This document shows, one piece after another, positions 35,751 to 49,417 of a DNA stretch of 64,000 bases. The position numbers were made by a program, and so were the translations under genes. The first letter of the stretch is position 1. Each line of letters begins with the position of its first letter. The stretch is from Gossypium raimondii. Lineage: Eukaryota > Streptophyta > Magnoliopsida > Malvales > Malvaceae. The DNA is taken from contig NC_068571.1 of the NCBI RefSeq assembly GCF_025698545.1, forward strand, positions 42,565,733-42,629,732, given 5' to 3'. Under the pieces are notes generated by a model. It had not been told where the DNA came from. It made no database searches and saw nothing but the letters and a program-made list of their open reading frames with translations.

Positions 35751-38362
35751 TGTGATAGCCCGAAATAGGGCCTAATCGGAATAGTAGTTTTGTAACCACA
35801 AATCTGAAGTGAAATAGTTTAATTTTATAAAGTTTTATTAATTTCCGATTGATTGAAATATTGTGTGAAAATATGGATAGGAAATTTTAATGATTTAGTG
35901 CCTGATTGAATTTTTAGGACTAAATTGAGAAAAATGCAAAGTGTGTCTAATTAGTGATTAAATGACTTAATTGAATTATTGCATGTAATTGGAAGTGTTT
36001 ATGTGGCAACTAGACCATAAATTATTGATATGGACACAAAAGGGTAATTCTAGAAAAAAAAATATCTAAGTAATGGGTCAAGGGCATTTTTGTCTAAATT
36101 GAGAAAAAGACAAAATAAAGAGAAAATAAGAGTCCATCTTCTTCAAAATCAGAGTTTGCTGCCAAAAAACATTCATGTCACCATAGTTAGGGTTCTTGAT
36201 CTTTCTAAGCTCAATTGTAAGTGATTTCTTGCCCCGTTTTTAATTATTTTCGTATTTTTATGCTTATTGATGCTTGAATTTCATGTTTCTACCATTTAAT
36301 TTAAATGAAGTTAAAGTTTAAAAATTGACCCATTCATGATATAATTGTAAATTGATTAGTGATGTTAGATAATGAATGTTTGAAGTGTTAATTACAAGAT
36401 TTACTAGATGAATTTCGATGAAAATGTTGAAAAAGGACTAAATTGTGAAGGATGGTAAAGTGTGCATAAAGTTGTGATTTTGTGAAATTTAGGGCTGTTA
36501 TGAGTATGAAATATGATTTAGTGAAGTTTGAAATATAAGAATTTAGTGAATTTTATTTTTACGAGCTTTGGGACAAAAATGGAATTTTTGAAAAGTTATG
36601 GGAAAAAAATGTAAATTTGCCAACATGTTGTGTATGAATTGTATTTGAATGGAATATGATAAAATGTATTAAATTGTGTTAATATAGATCAAGAAAGAAG
36701 AAATAGTGGAAGTGATCGGGGAAAAGAGAAAGTTATCGACTAAATTACAAAAATAGTCGTTTTGCATCCGAGGTAAGTTACGTGTAAATAATAGTTATAT
36801 TTTATAAATTGTGAATTATATTTGACATGTGAATTAATATTGAATGTGGAAGGAAAATTATTCATGAATTATTTAAGTGATAAAGTGTTTAAAATAAAGT
36901 GTTAAGTGTAAATTCCGGTTGAACTTAGGAATAGAAGTGGATACAAGTGACATGTCACTAGAGATCGGTACATTCTGATGTTACTGATGAGTCTCGGGTG
37001 CTGGGTGATCTAGCATGTGTTGCAGACACTGACAGCTTGTGTGAGCAGGCCGTGGACATTTCGGTGTTATTGATCGGTGGTAGCTTGGCTACATTTCATG
37101 GTAACCGGCTACATAACAATGGTAGCTTCGGCTACATATCAGTGTGGCACTTATGTGCTAAATCTCTACGTATCTGTGTATATTCCGAGTGTTCAACGAG
37201 ATTAATAATGAATTAAAGTGAATATGAAATGAAATGTGTATGCAGGTACGTTTTAAAAAAATGAGCAGATGTGATAAATGTTAGGTGTATGAGTGCATGT
37301 GCGAGTGAAATGGGTAAGATTATGCATGTGTAAGTGATTGAAATTGCTAAGAAATGTTTGATTAGTTGTATGAGAGAAATGTCAATTATTAAATGAGTAC
37401 TTATTGTTTACATGTAACTTACTAAGCTAATTGTAGCTTACACCTTTCTTTCTTTCCTTTGTTTTATAGTGATTTAAGCTTGCTCGAATTTGGGATCGTC
37501 GGAGCGCGTATCACACTATCATAACCATCTCGGTATTATGTGTTTTTCAGAATGTTTAAAACTATGGCATGTATAGAGTCTTAATCATTTTGAGTATGTT
37601 CATATGATATGGCTAAGATTAGCTATTGAAATGGTTAGTAAAGATTATGTTTTGGTGTTATATATGTGTAAATGGTAGTTAATACAAAGAAGCAGTTTCT
37701 TTGACAGCAGCAGTGACCTGAATGTGAAAAATCACCATAAATAGTAGAAATGGAATTAGAGAGTGAATGATATATAGAATTAAAGCTTATCAAGTCTATT
37801 TTTACATGAAAGAAACGGTATAGGAAAAGGAATTTTATATTCTGAGATATTTGAACTTTAGTGTGATAGGGTCAAAATAGTTTTTGAAGTCTCATGTTCG
37901 ACTTTAGAAAATCATTATAAATTTCACAGAAATAATTATAGGTAATAATTTATATGTCTAGATTCCATAGTGAGTCTATTTTCAAAATAAATAAATTTTA
38001 ACCTTATATGAATTCTGTAGAATGAGATGATTGATTTTTAGTTCCAAGAGATCAGAAATGTCGAGTAGTGAAACAGGGGATACTTCAATGAATAAACTGT
38101 ACTAATTGGCTTACTAAAAATCCTAAAAATTTTATGGTAAGAAGGTATATGAGTCTAGTTTTAGGGAAAATTTACGGATTTAAATTTCTAGTTTTGTAAC
38201 TCAAGATATAATTAAATTAGTGACAGTCGTGCAGATGGACAGTTTTGCTGTGAATAGTGAATTTAATTTTAAAAGCAAATTTTTATGCTTCGAATTGGTA
38301 AGTTAAGTCGGATAACATCTCGTACTCGATTCCGGTGATGGTCTCGGGTAAGGGGTGTTACA
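35751..38362 (+). repeat. 3' LTR of gypsy element 1 (2612 bp)
   Basis: It runs TGTGATAGCC to GGGTGTTACA and is nearly identical to 28378-30971. It is about 18 bp longer, mainly from an extra short unit near 37110-37135 (GGTAGCTTCGGCTACATATC). The open frame at 36998-37216 covers this array and is not a gene. Confidence 0.95.
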
Positions 38363-40147
38363 GGGGGATCAAAACATTCAATTTTTTTCATAGTATTGTT
38401 GCAATTAAGAGGAATAAGCACACTATTACTTCTCTTTTTGATGCAACTGGTAATCGGTTGGAATCTTTTGATCAAATTACTGTAGAGTTTTTGGTGTTTT
38501 ATCATAATCTTCTCGGTGCAGTTGATTCTAATGTTGTTGAGTGTCCAGATTTTTTGCTTCAAGAGTTACTACCTAAATTGTCTAATGATGCTCATCTTGT
38601 GTTGACTAGCCCTATTACCAATGAGGAGATAAAGACAACTATTTTTGGGCAGGGGAATGAGAAAGCCCCTGGTCCCGACGGTTTCACAGCTTTCTTCTAC
38701 AAATCTGCATGGGGTATAGTGAAGCCTAGTTTTCTTGAGGTTGTTCAGTATTTTTTTGCATCTTTCACTTTCTTGGCTACCTTTAATGCTACTTCATTTT
38801 CCTTGGTTCCCAAGTGTGATAATCCTAGTTATGTAAATGATTTTTGGCCTATTTCTTGTTGCAACTTAGTTTATAAATGCATAACCAAGGTTTTGGTTAA
38901 TAGATTGACTCATTTTCTGCCTGCTTTGATTTCTAATAATCAGAGTGCCTTTGTTAGAGGGCGTAGTATCACTGATAATACTATGTTGGCTCATGAGCTA
39001 ATGCGAGGGTATGGTAGAAGACATATTTCTCCTAGATGTGCCTTGAAGGTTGATCGTCAAAAGGCGTTTGATTCTTTGCACTGGGGCTTTTTGCTTTAAG
39101 TACTTAAAGCTCAAGGGTTCCTTAAAAAATTCTTGAAGTGGATTGAAGTTTGCTTAACTAACCCTCGATTATTTATCTCCCTTAATGGAAGCCTTGTGGG
39201 GTTCTTTCGAGGGAGGAGAGATATTAGGCAAGGAGATCCTCTTTCTCCTTACCTCTTTGTGCTTGCAATGGATGTGTTATTCAGACTATTGGATGTTGCT
39301 ACCATAAATGCTCTCTTCAAGTATCATCCTAAGTGTCTTCGAGTGCGGTTGACTTATCTCATATTTGCCGATGATCTTTTTATTTTTTCTAAGGGTACTA
39401 CTTATTCGATGGCTAGTATTTATTGTGTTATTCGACAGTTTTACTTGCTTTCTGGGTTGCAACTCAACACTTCCAAAAGTGAATTGTTTGTTGCTGGGGT
39501 GCCTCAAGAGGAGTTGGCTTTCATAACTACTTGCACAGGGTTTAAAGTTGGTAGGCTGCCAATGAGGTACCTTGGTGTTCCTTTTGTTTCTTGAAAGTTG
39601 TCTCAGTTTGACTGTACTGCTTTAACCAATAGGATTCTGGACAGGATTCAAGGGTGGTTTACTAAGCACTTGAGTTATACTGGTAAACTGCAACTCATTA
39701 AGGCTGTGATCTTTAGCATGTAAGCCTATTAGAATCATCAATTTCTAATGCCTAAGTGTTCTTAAGAAGGTTTGTCAATTTTGTCTTAGCTTTTTTTGGA
39801 AAGGGAAGGTTGGCTCGGGTCGAGGGACTCGTGTTTGTTGGAAGGTGATTTATTTACCTAAATCTGAGGGGGGCTTGAGACTAAAAAATGCGGTAGAATG
39901 GAATCAAACTTGTATTTTGTAGCTTATTCGTGCCTTGCTTGCAGGAAAGGGGTCTCTTTGGATCGCTTGGGTTAGTGAATATGTGTTAAAGGGTAAGAGT
40001 TTTCTAGATGTGACTCTACTTCAATGAGTAGCTGGAATTGGCGAAGGATGCTTAAGTTGAAGCCTTTGGTTGCTGTCATTTCTTAACAGTTTGCTAATGC
40101 CGGAGGCAATTAGAACTCGTGGTATGAAGGTGGAATGACATTGTTTG
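38363..40147 (+). mobile_element. LINE segment 2: reverse transcriptase
   Basis: This continues segment 1 after the GGGGG duplication. Frame 38370-39096 reads FFHSIV, then the LINE RT blocks ekaPGPDGF, NQSAFVRGRSITDN and KVDRQKAFDSLHW. After one stop (TAA ~39097) the same frame goes on at 39100-39594 with RQGDPLSPYLF, the catalytic FADDLFIFS (~39364) and LPMRYLGVPF. Further stops and shifts follow to 40147, where gypsy element 2 is inserted. Non-functional. Confidence 0.93.
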
Positions 40148-42386
40148 TGTAACACCCCTAACTCACATCTATTACCGGAATAGGGTTTTAGAGCATTACC
40201 GATCAAACATACATAATTTCAAAACACAATCTAACACATCCAAAACATGTCATAACAATCATCCTAGGTTCCTAACCAATATACCCTCATAGGTACCACA
40301 ATTATATCAATAAAAAATATCAATAGAACATCATTCAAATCCAACTTGTAAACATGCCAAATTTAACCTATTTTACCTAAATCATGTTCATTTTAGCATT
40401 AACTTAAAATATGCCATAATATGACCTCAAACATAAACACATATTATATGTATATAACCAACCAATATTAAACTTATAATCCCATTTACTTTACAATCAA
40501 CCCACAAAAAAATTATTATTTAGACACCCTAGGTACATGCCGACACAAAAGGATAAAATATCACCACGTTTGAGTTCGGGACCGTTGTTGGATGCTGAAT
40601 CGGCGATCCAAATTAAGTACCTAACTTGCGCACGGAAAACAAAACCGTACACTGAGTATAACTCAGTGGTATTTCTATAATCCAAATATTTAAAGATAAA
40701 ACAATATAATATGTATAATAAAATGTTAAGCACAATTGAACATTTAAAACTATACAATACTCAATTTTCATCACTTGCTATAGGAATAGCTTTTCACAAT
40801 TTAACTCACATTTCATTTATACAATTGCTTTATTCATTTCACACTCAATTCACTATTTCATTTCTATTTCTCATACCATACCATTTCAATATCAATTATA
40901 GAACTTATTTATTCATTTACCCCTATTAACACGACTCAAACTCGGACGGATACACGGATTCCAACCAAAACGCACCAGTTTGGCACTCAATGCCTCATTG
41001 GATAATTTGAAGTAGTAAATTGACACCCAGTGTCTCTTCGGCTAAACCGAAGTAAATTGGCACCCAGTGCCTCATCGAATATATCCGAAGTAATAATTTG
41101 ACACCCAATGTCTCATCGACTCGAAGTCGAAGAAATCCCTGAACTTTTCCAATCCTATGGCATGCCATCTATATCCGACTCAGTCCGACACAGTTAATAG
41201 GGTTTCAATTCACTTTTCAAATACAACCAACATTCATTTCAATTCAAATAATCAATATATTCGATATATATACCATTTCAATCAATATAAATACAATAAA
41301 TTTATCACATACTAAATCAATCCATTTCAATTGCAAAACACAATAATTCTCACCTCAACACTTAACCATATACATTAAATTGAATTAGAACAAGTAACAA
41401 CTAAATTCGGATTATAGAAATCTAACCGAAAATTTCGACCTATTCCTCGTCGGCTTTATCTTTTTCCTTTTTAGTCGAGGGTTCTGGTACGACATTAGCT
41501 ACGGAATTCAAACAATTAAAATTCATCAATACCATACAATATTCAATTTCATATTGAATATTAAATTCTTACTCAATATTTGTCTAAATTCCAATTTAGT
41601 CCCTAAACTGAGACTAACTTTATTTCTTTACAATTAATCTTATATTTTCATACAAATTCCACTTTCAACTAAATTTAACTCCTAATTTTACTTAAATCCC
41701 TAAATTTTGAAATTTTAACAATTTAGTCTCTATTACTCAAAATTTACAATTTATTCTACAATTCAATCCTTTTCATTTCTAACTTAAAATCTATCAATTT
41801 AATCTCTAATACTAAAATTACTGAACAAAGACATCACTAAAAAACTTAATAATTTCTAAAATTTTGACATGGGTCGGATAGTATTTAATACCGGGATTCC
41901 AAAAAAATAAAAATTACAAGAAAATGGACTAAATTGACTAACCAATTGAGCTTGGAACTTTGAAACCTTAATTTTTCCTTCCTTCTTTCTTTTCTTTCTT
42001 TTTCTCTGTGTTTGGTTTGCCTTTCTCTGTTTCTTTCTTTCTTTTTCTATTTCTTTTTTCTTTTTATTTATTTGTTTTATTATAATAATATAATATATTA
42101 TTATATAATAATATAATCTTACGCCACCTCATTTAATGCCAATGGCATAATTATTCTTTAGTCCCTTTAATTTTTCTTTAATCTATAATTCAACTTTCAC
42201 CCTTTATGCAATTTAGTCATTTTACCTAATTACTATTTATTCATGCAAATTCACCTAACCAAAACCTAATTAACCACACAACTAACTTCGTAAATAATAT
42301 TTCTAATAAATATTTACGAGTTTAATTTACAAAAACGGAGTCTCGAAAATGCATTTTCTGACATTCGTGACTATCAGGTTGTTACA
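40148..42386 (-). repeat. 3' LTR of gypsy element 2 (2239 bp)
   Basis: On the + strand it runs from TGTAACACCCCTAACTCAC to AGGTTGTTACA. It is nearly the same as 47180-49417. It contains a T/C-rich tract (41960-42060), an AT-only stretch (~42075-42115) and a tandem array at 40979-41135. The open frames at 40497-40757 and 40711-40929 are LTR sequence; matching frames occur at 47516 and 47730 in the other LTR. Confidence 0.94.
40979..41135. repeat. Tandem array in the left LTR of element 2 (4 units, ~37 bp)
   Basis: Four units of TTGGCACCCAGTGCCTCATCG type separated by CGAAGTAA-type spacers. Each core (GGCACccaGTGCC) is a small inverted repeat. The right LTR has only three units (47996-48107). 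Confidence 0.88.
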
Positions 42387-42400
42387 ATTCTTCCCCCTCA
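42387..42400 (-). other. Polypurine tract of gypsy element 2
   Basis: On the minus strand TGAGGGGGAAGAAT directly precedes the 3' LTR and overlaps the polyprotein stop TGA (42398-42400), as in element 1. Confidence 0.8.
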
Positions 42401-45400
42401 ATAAATTTTGTCCCCGGAATTTACCTGAAAAAAGGTGGGGTACTCGGATCTCATAGTTTCTTCTGGTTCCCAAGTCGCTTCCTCGACACTATGACTGCAC
42501 CACAACACTTTCACTAACGGAACTCACTTATTACGCAACTCTTCCACCTCATGTGCTAAAATTTCAACTGGTTTTTCTTCATATGAAAAATCAGGTTGAA
42601 TTTCAATATCCTCTGTTGAAATAACATGAGATGGATCCGATCGATATCTTCTAAGCATTGAAACGTGAAAAACATCATGTATTTTCTGTAATTCAACAGG
42701 CAAAGCTAAACGATATGCAACTAGTCCCACTCTTTCTATTATCTTATACGGTCCAATAAAACGAGGACTTAGTTTTCCTTTTCGGCCAAATCTCAAAATT
42801 TTCTTCTAAGGCGAAACTTTAAGAAATACTTTATCGCCAATAGAATATTCAATATCTCGACGTTTCAAATCTGCATATGATTTTTGTCTGTCAAAAGCTA
42901 TCTTCAATCTATCTCGAATTTTCTTAACAATGTCTTCCGTTTCTTGGATCAATTCCGGCATGATCATTTTTCTTTCACTCAATTTCATCCAACAAATAGG
43001 TGATCGACATCTACGACCATACAAAGCTTCATATGGAGCCATTTGAATACCTGATTGAAAACTATTATTGTATGCAAATTCAGCTAAAGGTAAGTAACGC
43101 TCCCAACCTGATCCAAAATTAATAACACAAGCATGAAGCATATCTTCTAAAATCTGAATAACTCGCTCAGATTGTCCATCAATTTGTGAGTGAAAAGATG
43201 TATTAAAATTAAGTCGCGTACCAAGAGATTTAGGCAACTGTTTCCAAAATCTCGAAGTAAACCGCAGATCCCGATAAAAAATTATCGACATAGGGACATC
43301 TTGCAATCTCACAATTTATTGAATATAAACTTTAGCAAGCTTTTGAAGTGACCAATCAGTCCTGACTGCAATAAAATGAACTAATTTCGTAAGTCGATCA
43401 ACAATCACCCAAATAGCATTTTTCTTACTTGCCGATAAAGGTAACCCTGTTACAAAATCCATCGTGATACAATTCCATTTCCATTCAGGAATAGTAATAG
43501 GCTGAAGTAATCCGGTGGAAACCTGATGTTCTGCCTTAACTCGCCGACAAGTTAAATATTTAGCCACATATTCAACCACATTTCTTTTCATTCCTGGCCA
43601 CCAATAAGATTCTAGTAGATCGCGATACATTTTCGTTCCTCCAGGATGCAAAGCAAAAAGACTATCATGAGCTTCACGAAATATCAACTCTTTCAATTTA
43701 GAAACATCTGAAACACAGATTCGGTTATAAAATCTCAAGCAACCATAATCATCAATGCTGAAATTTTCTAATATACCATTCTGAACCATTTCTCTTTTCT
43801 TCGCCAACTTGTCATCTTCTAACTACGCTAACTTGATCCGATCAAACATCACCGGTTTGATTTTTAATTTAGCTAATAAGCTTCCATTGTCATTGATACT
43901 AAGCTGAGCAAACATTACTTGTAATTCAATCACTACTTTTCTACTCAACGCATCAACTGCAACATTAGCTTTACCAGGGTAATAATTAATAACACAATCA
44001 AAATCATTCAGAAGCTCTATCCAACGACGCTGTCTCAAATTCAACTCCTTTTGAGATAGAAGGTATTTGAGGCTTTTATGATCGGTATAAATATAACAAT
44101 TTTCACCGTACAAGTAGTGTCTCTAGATCTTTAGAGCAAAAATAACAACAGCTAGATCTAAATCGTGCTTTGAATAATTACATTCATACCTTTTTAGTTG
44201 ACGAGAAGTATAAGCAATCATTTTCCCGTCTTGCATCAAAACACAACCAATACCGCTCAAGGAAGCATCCCTATAAACAACAAAATCTTTTCCCGATTGT
44301 GGTAAAGTCAAAATCGGCACTTCAGTCAACGTCTGCTTCAATTTCTCAAAACTTTCTTAACATTGATCATCCCAGACGAACTGAACATTCTTATGTAACA
44401 ATTTTGTCATCGGCAAGGCTATCTTCAAAAATTCATTTACAAATCTTCTGTAAAAACCAGCTAGCCTAAGAAAACTACGAACCTCTGACACATTCCTCGG
44501 TGCTTTCCACTTTACAATTGCCTCGATCTTTTTCAGATCAACTCTAATTTTATTTGCTAAGATAACATGACCCAAAAATACAACATCTGATAACCAGAAT
44601 TCACACTTACTAAGTTTCCCATATAACTGTTTCTATCATAACACTTGCAAAACAGTCCTGAGGTGTTGTTCATGCTCGGATTCAGATTTCGAATAGACTA
44701 GAATATCATCAATAAAAACCACCATAAATTGATCCAAATACGATTGAAAAATACGATTCATAAGGTCCATAAATATTTACGGAGCATTTGTCAATCCAAA
44801 AGGCATCACTAAAATTTCATAATGACCATACCATGTTTGAAATGTCGTCTTCAGTACATCACTTTCTTTCACTTTCAACTGATAATAACCCGATCTCAAA
44901 TCAATATTTGAAAAGACAGAAGCTCCTTTTAATTGATCAAATAAATCATCAATATGGGGTGTAGGATATCGATTCTTAATCGTTAACTTATTCAATTACC
45001 GATAATCGTACAAAGTCGCATCAAACCATATTTCTTTTTGACAAAAAGCACTGGAACTCCCCAATGCGATACACTAGGGCGTATAAAACCATGATCCAAT
45101 AAGTCTTGCAGTTGTACTTTTAATTCTTTCAACTTCGTAGGTGACATACGATAAGGTGCATTGACACTAGAGCCATACCAGAAAATACTCCAATTGCAAA
45201 CTCAACCTCCCGATCTGGTGGTAATCCTGGTAATTCCTCGAGAAACACATTAGGGAATTCACAAACAGTTCAAATTTTACTGCACTGACTATTAGCAGAA
45301 TTCGAATTAATAACATAGGCTAGAAAAGCTTCACAACTTTGATGAAGAAGTTTATTAGCTCAAATTGCTGAAATGATATGAGTTGAACCACTTGTTCGAA

Positions 45401-47037
45401 TACCATTCTCCTCAATCTTATCACCACTTTCACTTTGAACAACAAACTTTTTTTACAACAATCTAGAATCACCCCGTGCTCCGTAAGCCAATCCATACCC
45501 AAAATCATATCAAAATCACCAAACGACATTATCAACAAATCAATAGGGAATGTCATATTCTGTATCATTAACGGACATCTCCTACACACCTGATCCACTA
45601 ACAAAGATTATCTTAATGGACTAGACACCACTATCGATACTCTGGACATCTAAGATTTTAAACTTTCCTACTCAACCAATTTAGTATTAACATATGAATG
45701 TGAAGATCCCGGATCTATCAAAGCATAAACACATTTTGAATATAATAAAAATATACATGTCACCACGTCATTAGCATCACCATCCTCACGAGTCCGCACA
45801 ACATAAGCTTGAGCTGGAGTTCTGGCCTCTGACTGTTGAGGAACAACATCATTTCCCTTCCTAGCACCACCTCTCGAAAATGAACCACTTCGACTCGACC
45901 CACGACCTCTAGAAGCAGACATATATCTCTGAGAAGTAACAGGTGTAGTATTCTCATTCTTCAGACAATCTCTAACAAAATGTTCTATAGATCCATAGCG
46001 AAAACATCCCCGAGTTAATTTCCAGCATTCACCACGGTACTTTTTCCCACAATTCTCACAATTCGAAATATCAGTATCCCTGGATGAACCTCACACACTG
46101 CCCGTAGATACAGTCAGTTTTCTATCACGATTTCTTTTAGTTCTCTCTGACTTAAAATTTGACCTCCAGCTACCACGAAATTCTTTTAATCTTTTCGATT
46201 GCGAATTTGAACTTGCAACTCCAGGACGCTTTCTAATAGTATGAGTATTCTCAGTCTTTTATCAAAACCCAAAACTTGTTCTACCATTCTTGCCTGTTCC
46301 ACCAAATCTGCAAATTCAGTAATTTTGTGCGATACTAACTGTACTCATAACTCATCACGTAACGCACGCAGAAATTGCTTGCAACTGTCAATTTCAGTCG
46401 GCACAAATTTAGCAACATACTTACTAAGTCTCGAAAACTCTCGTTCATAATCAACCACAAACATTTCACCTTGTTTTAGCATCAACAACTCTTATTTTTT
46501 GTCTTCAATATACAATTCACCCACATAATTCTTTTGAAATTATTTTTGGAAAAATTCTCAATTTACTTGATCTGCGGATACATGACGTGTCACTGACTGC
46601 CACCAGGTATATGCTTCTCATTGCAGTAGAGAAACAACACATATTAAGCTTTCACGTGGGTTGCATTCAAGTTGTTGCAAGATATGTTTAGTAGATTCAA
46701 TCCAAATTTTAGCTGCAGAAGGATCAACTCCTTTCAATCCCAAAAATTCAGTTGCACCATATTTACACAATTCTTTTATGGGAGCTCGACGAACAGTAGG
46801 GGTAGATGTCCTAGCGGATGTAATTCCTGCCACTTGCTGAAGAGCATCAGCAATAGCTCTAAGTAACTGTGAATCATCTCTTTCCTCTATATTACCTCGT
46901 TCAACATTAGGTTGTTGAGTACTAACTGGATTAACACTCGGTGTTGTCGATTTGGTTTTATCTAATTCATTAGAAACATCATCTCCAATATACATTTCTT
47001 GATCAACATCATCATTATAATCATCCGACATTTTCAA
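42398..47037 (-). pseudogene. Gag-pol polyprotein of gypsy element 2, heavily broken
   Basis: On the minus strand: gag from MKMSDDYND (47037) to about 46100; a CCHC region near 46000-46060; protease with IDPGSSHSY (~45710) and GMDWL (~45500); RT fragments ([14 protein letters not shown] at ~44900; a region near 44700); RNase H ([15 protein letters not shown] at ~44270); integrase zinc region (HPGG...YWWPGMKR, 43590-43660) and DDE core (43400-42990); then a chromodomain-like end with EEATWEPEE near 42455. Many stops and several frame changes (for example near 43820, 44115, 44600 and 45000-45300) rule out function. Confidence 0.92.
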
Positions 47038-47161
47038 CTATAAAACAAAAACAAATATATATCAGCATCCAAATCCCGACTCAATTCGTCTCAATTATGG
47101 CATGTACCCCTAGACTCAATTCTGAGCTCGATTTAGTTCGAGAATTAGTTAAACCTGTAAA

Positions 47162-47173
47162 GCTCTAATACCA
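47162..47173 (-). other. Primer binding site of gypsy element 2
   Basis: On the minus strand TGGTATTAGAGC, one mismatch from the initiator-methionine tRNA complement TGGTATCAGAGC seen in elements 1 and C. It lies six bases inside the 5' LTR. Confidence 0.85.
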
Positions 47174-47179
47174 CTAAAT

Positions 47180-49417
47180 TGTAACACCCCTAACCCACAT
47201 TCATAGCCGAAATAGGGTTTTAAAGCATTACCGATTAAACATACATAATTTCAAAACACAATCTAACGCATCCAAAATATGTCATAATAATCATCCTAGC
47301 TACCTAACCAATGTACCCTCATAGGTACCACAATTATATCAATAGAACATCATTCAAATCTAACTTGTAAACATGCCAAATTTAATCTATTTTACCTAAA
47401 TCATATTCATTTTAGCATTAACTTAAAATATGTCATAATATGACCTCAAATATAAACACATGTTATATGTATATGACCAACCAATATTAAACTTTTAATC
47501 CCATTTACTTTACAATTAACTCACAAAATAATTATTATTTAGACACCCTAGGTACATGCCGACACAAAAGGATAAATTATCACCACGTTTGAGTTCGGGA
47601 TCGTTGTTGGATGCTGAATCGGCGATCAAAATTAAGTACCTAACCTGCACAAGGAAAACAAAACCGTACGCTGAGTATAACTCAGTGGTATTTCTATAAT
47701 CCGAATATTTAAAGATAAAATAATATAATATGTATAATAAAATGTTAAACACAATTGAATATTTAAAACCATACAATACTCAATTTCCATCACTTGCTAT
47801 AGAAATAGCTTTTCACAATTTAACTCACATTTCATTTATACAATTGCTTTATTCATTCCACACTCAATTCACTATTTCATTTCTATTTCTCATACTATAT
47901 CATTTCAATATCAATTATAGAACTTATTTATTCATTTACCCCTATTAACACGACTCGGACTCGGACGGATACACGGATTCCAGCCAAAACACACCAGTTT
48001 GGCACCCAGTGCCTTATCGGCTAAACCGAAGTAAATTGGCACCCAGTGCCTCATTGAATATATCCGACATAATAATTTGCCACCCAGTGTCTCATCGACT
48101 CAAAGTTGAAGAAATCTCTAAACTCTTCTAATCCTATGGCATGCCATCTATATCCGACTCAGCCCAACACAGTTAATAGGGTTCTAATTCACTTTTCAAA
48201 TACAACCAATATTCATTTCAATTCAAATAATCAATATATTCAATATATATATACCAATTCAATTAATATAAATACAATAAATTTATCACATACTAAATCA
48301 ATCCATTTCAATTGCAAAACACAATAATTCTCACCTCAACACTTACCATATACATTAAATTGAATTATAACAATTAACAACTAAATTCGGATTATAGAAA
48401 TACAAACCGGAAATTCCGAGCTATTTCTCGTCGACTTTATCTTTTCCCTTTTTAGTCTAGGGTTCTAGTACGACATTAGCTACGGAATTAAAACAATTAA
48501 AATTTATCAATACCACACAATATTCAATTTCATATTGAATATTTAAAATTTTACTCAATATTTATCTAAATTTCAATTTAGCCCCTAAACCGAGACTAAC
48601 TTTATTTCTTTACAATTAATCTTATATTTTCATAAAATTCCACTTTCAACTAAATTTAACTCCTAATTTTACTTAAATCCCTAAATTTTGAAATTTTAAC
48701 AATTTAGTCTCTATTACTCAAAATTTACAATTTATTCTACAATTCAATCCTTTTTCGTTTCTAACTTAAAAATCTATCAATTTAATCTCTAATACTAAAA
48801 TTATTCAACAAAGACATCACTTAAAAACTCAATAATTTCTAAAATTTTGACAGAGTCGATAGTATTTAATCTTGGAATTCCAAAAACATAAAAGTTACAT
48901 GAAAAGAGATTAAATTGACTAACCAATTGAGCTTAAATCTTTAAAACCCTAATTTTTCTTCCTTTTTTTTCTTTTTCTCCTGTTTGGTTTGCCTTTCTCT
49001 GTTTCTTTCTTTCTTTTTCTATTTCCTTTTCTTTTTATTTATTTGTTTTATTATAATAATATAATATATTCTTATATAATAATATAATATTTTTACTTAA
49101 AATTTAAAGTTTATTTTATAATATATATAATAAATTTTCACATGTTTTAAATTTTATGCCGCCACATTTAATGCCAATGGCATAATTCTTCTTTAGTCCC
49201 TTTAATTTTCTTTAATCTATAATTCAACTTTCATCCTTTATGCAATTTAGTTCTTTTACCTAATTACTCTTAATTCATGCAAATTCACCTAACCAAAACC
49301 TAATTAACCACACAAATAACTTCGTAAATATTTCTAATAAACATTTACGAGTCTAATTTACGAAAACGAAGTCTCAGAAATGCATTTTCCCACACCCATG
49401 ACTATTAGGTTATTACA
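47180..49417 (-). repeat. 5' LTR of gypsy element 2 (2238 bp)
   Basis: On the + strand it starts TGTAACACCCCTAACCCAC and ends AGGTTATTACA. It matches 40148-42386 with scattered substitutions, one fewer tandem unit (47996-48107), and extra AT-rich bases near 49085-49155. The open frame at 48106-48327 is LTR sequence. Confidence 0.94.

Larger units (their letters stand above)
28378..38362 (+). mobile_element. Full-length Ty3/gypsy retrotransposon (element 1), nested in the LINE
   Basis: A complete structure: 5' LTR 28378-30971, PBS 30977-30988, gag-pol 31105-35739, PPT 35739-35750, 3' LTR 35751-38362. A perfect 5-bp target duplication GGGGG lies at 28373-28377 and 38363-38367, and the LINE reads on across the site. 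The domain order protease, RT, RNase H, integrase with a chromodomain-like end places it in the chromoviruses (Tekay/Del-like). It is not autonomous now because the polyprotein has six in-frame stops. Confidence 0.96.
40148..49417 (-). mobile_element. Full-length Ty3/gypsy retrotransposon (element 2), nested in the LINE, minus strand
   Basis: LTRs 40148-42386 and 47180-49417, PBS 47162-47173, PPT 42387-42400, and a degenerate gag-pol between them on the minus strand. A perfect 5-bp target duplication GTTTG lies at 40143-40147 and 49418-49422. The pol order and the chromodomain-like end match element 1 closely, but the gag start (MSDDYNDDVD) and the LTRs differ, so it is a separate family of the same clade. 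Confidence 0.95.

Noticed and set aside
36998-37216. 72-codon frame in the element 1 3' LTR
   Set aside because: It covers the LTR tandem array and is absent as a frame from the 5' LTR.
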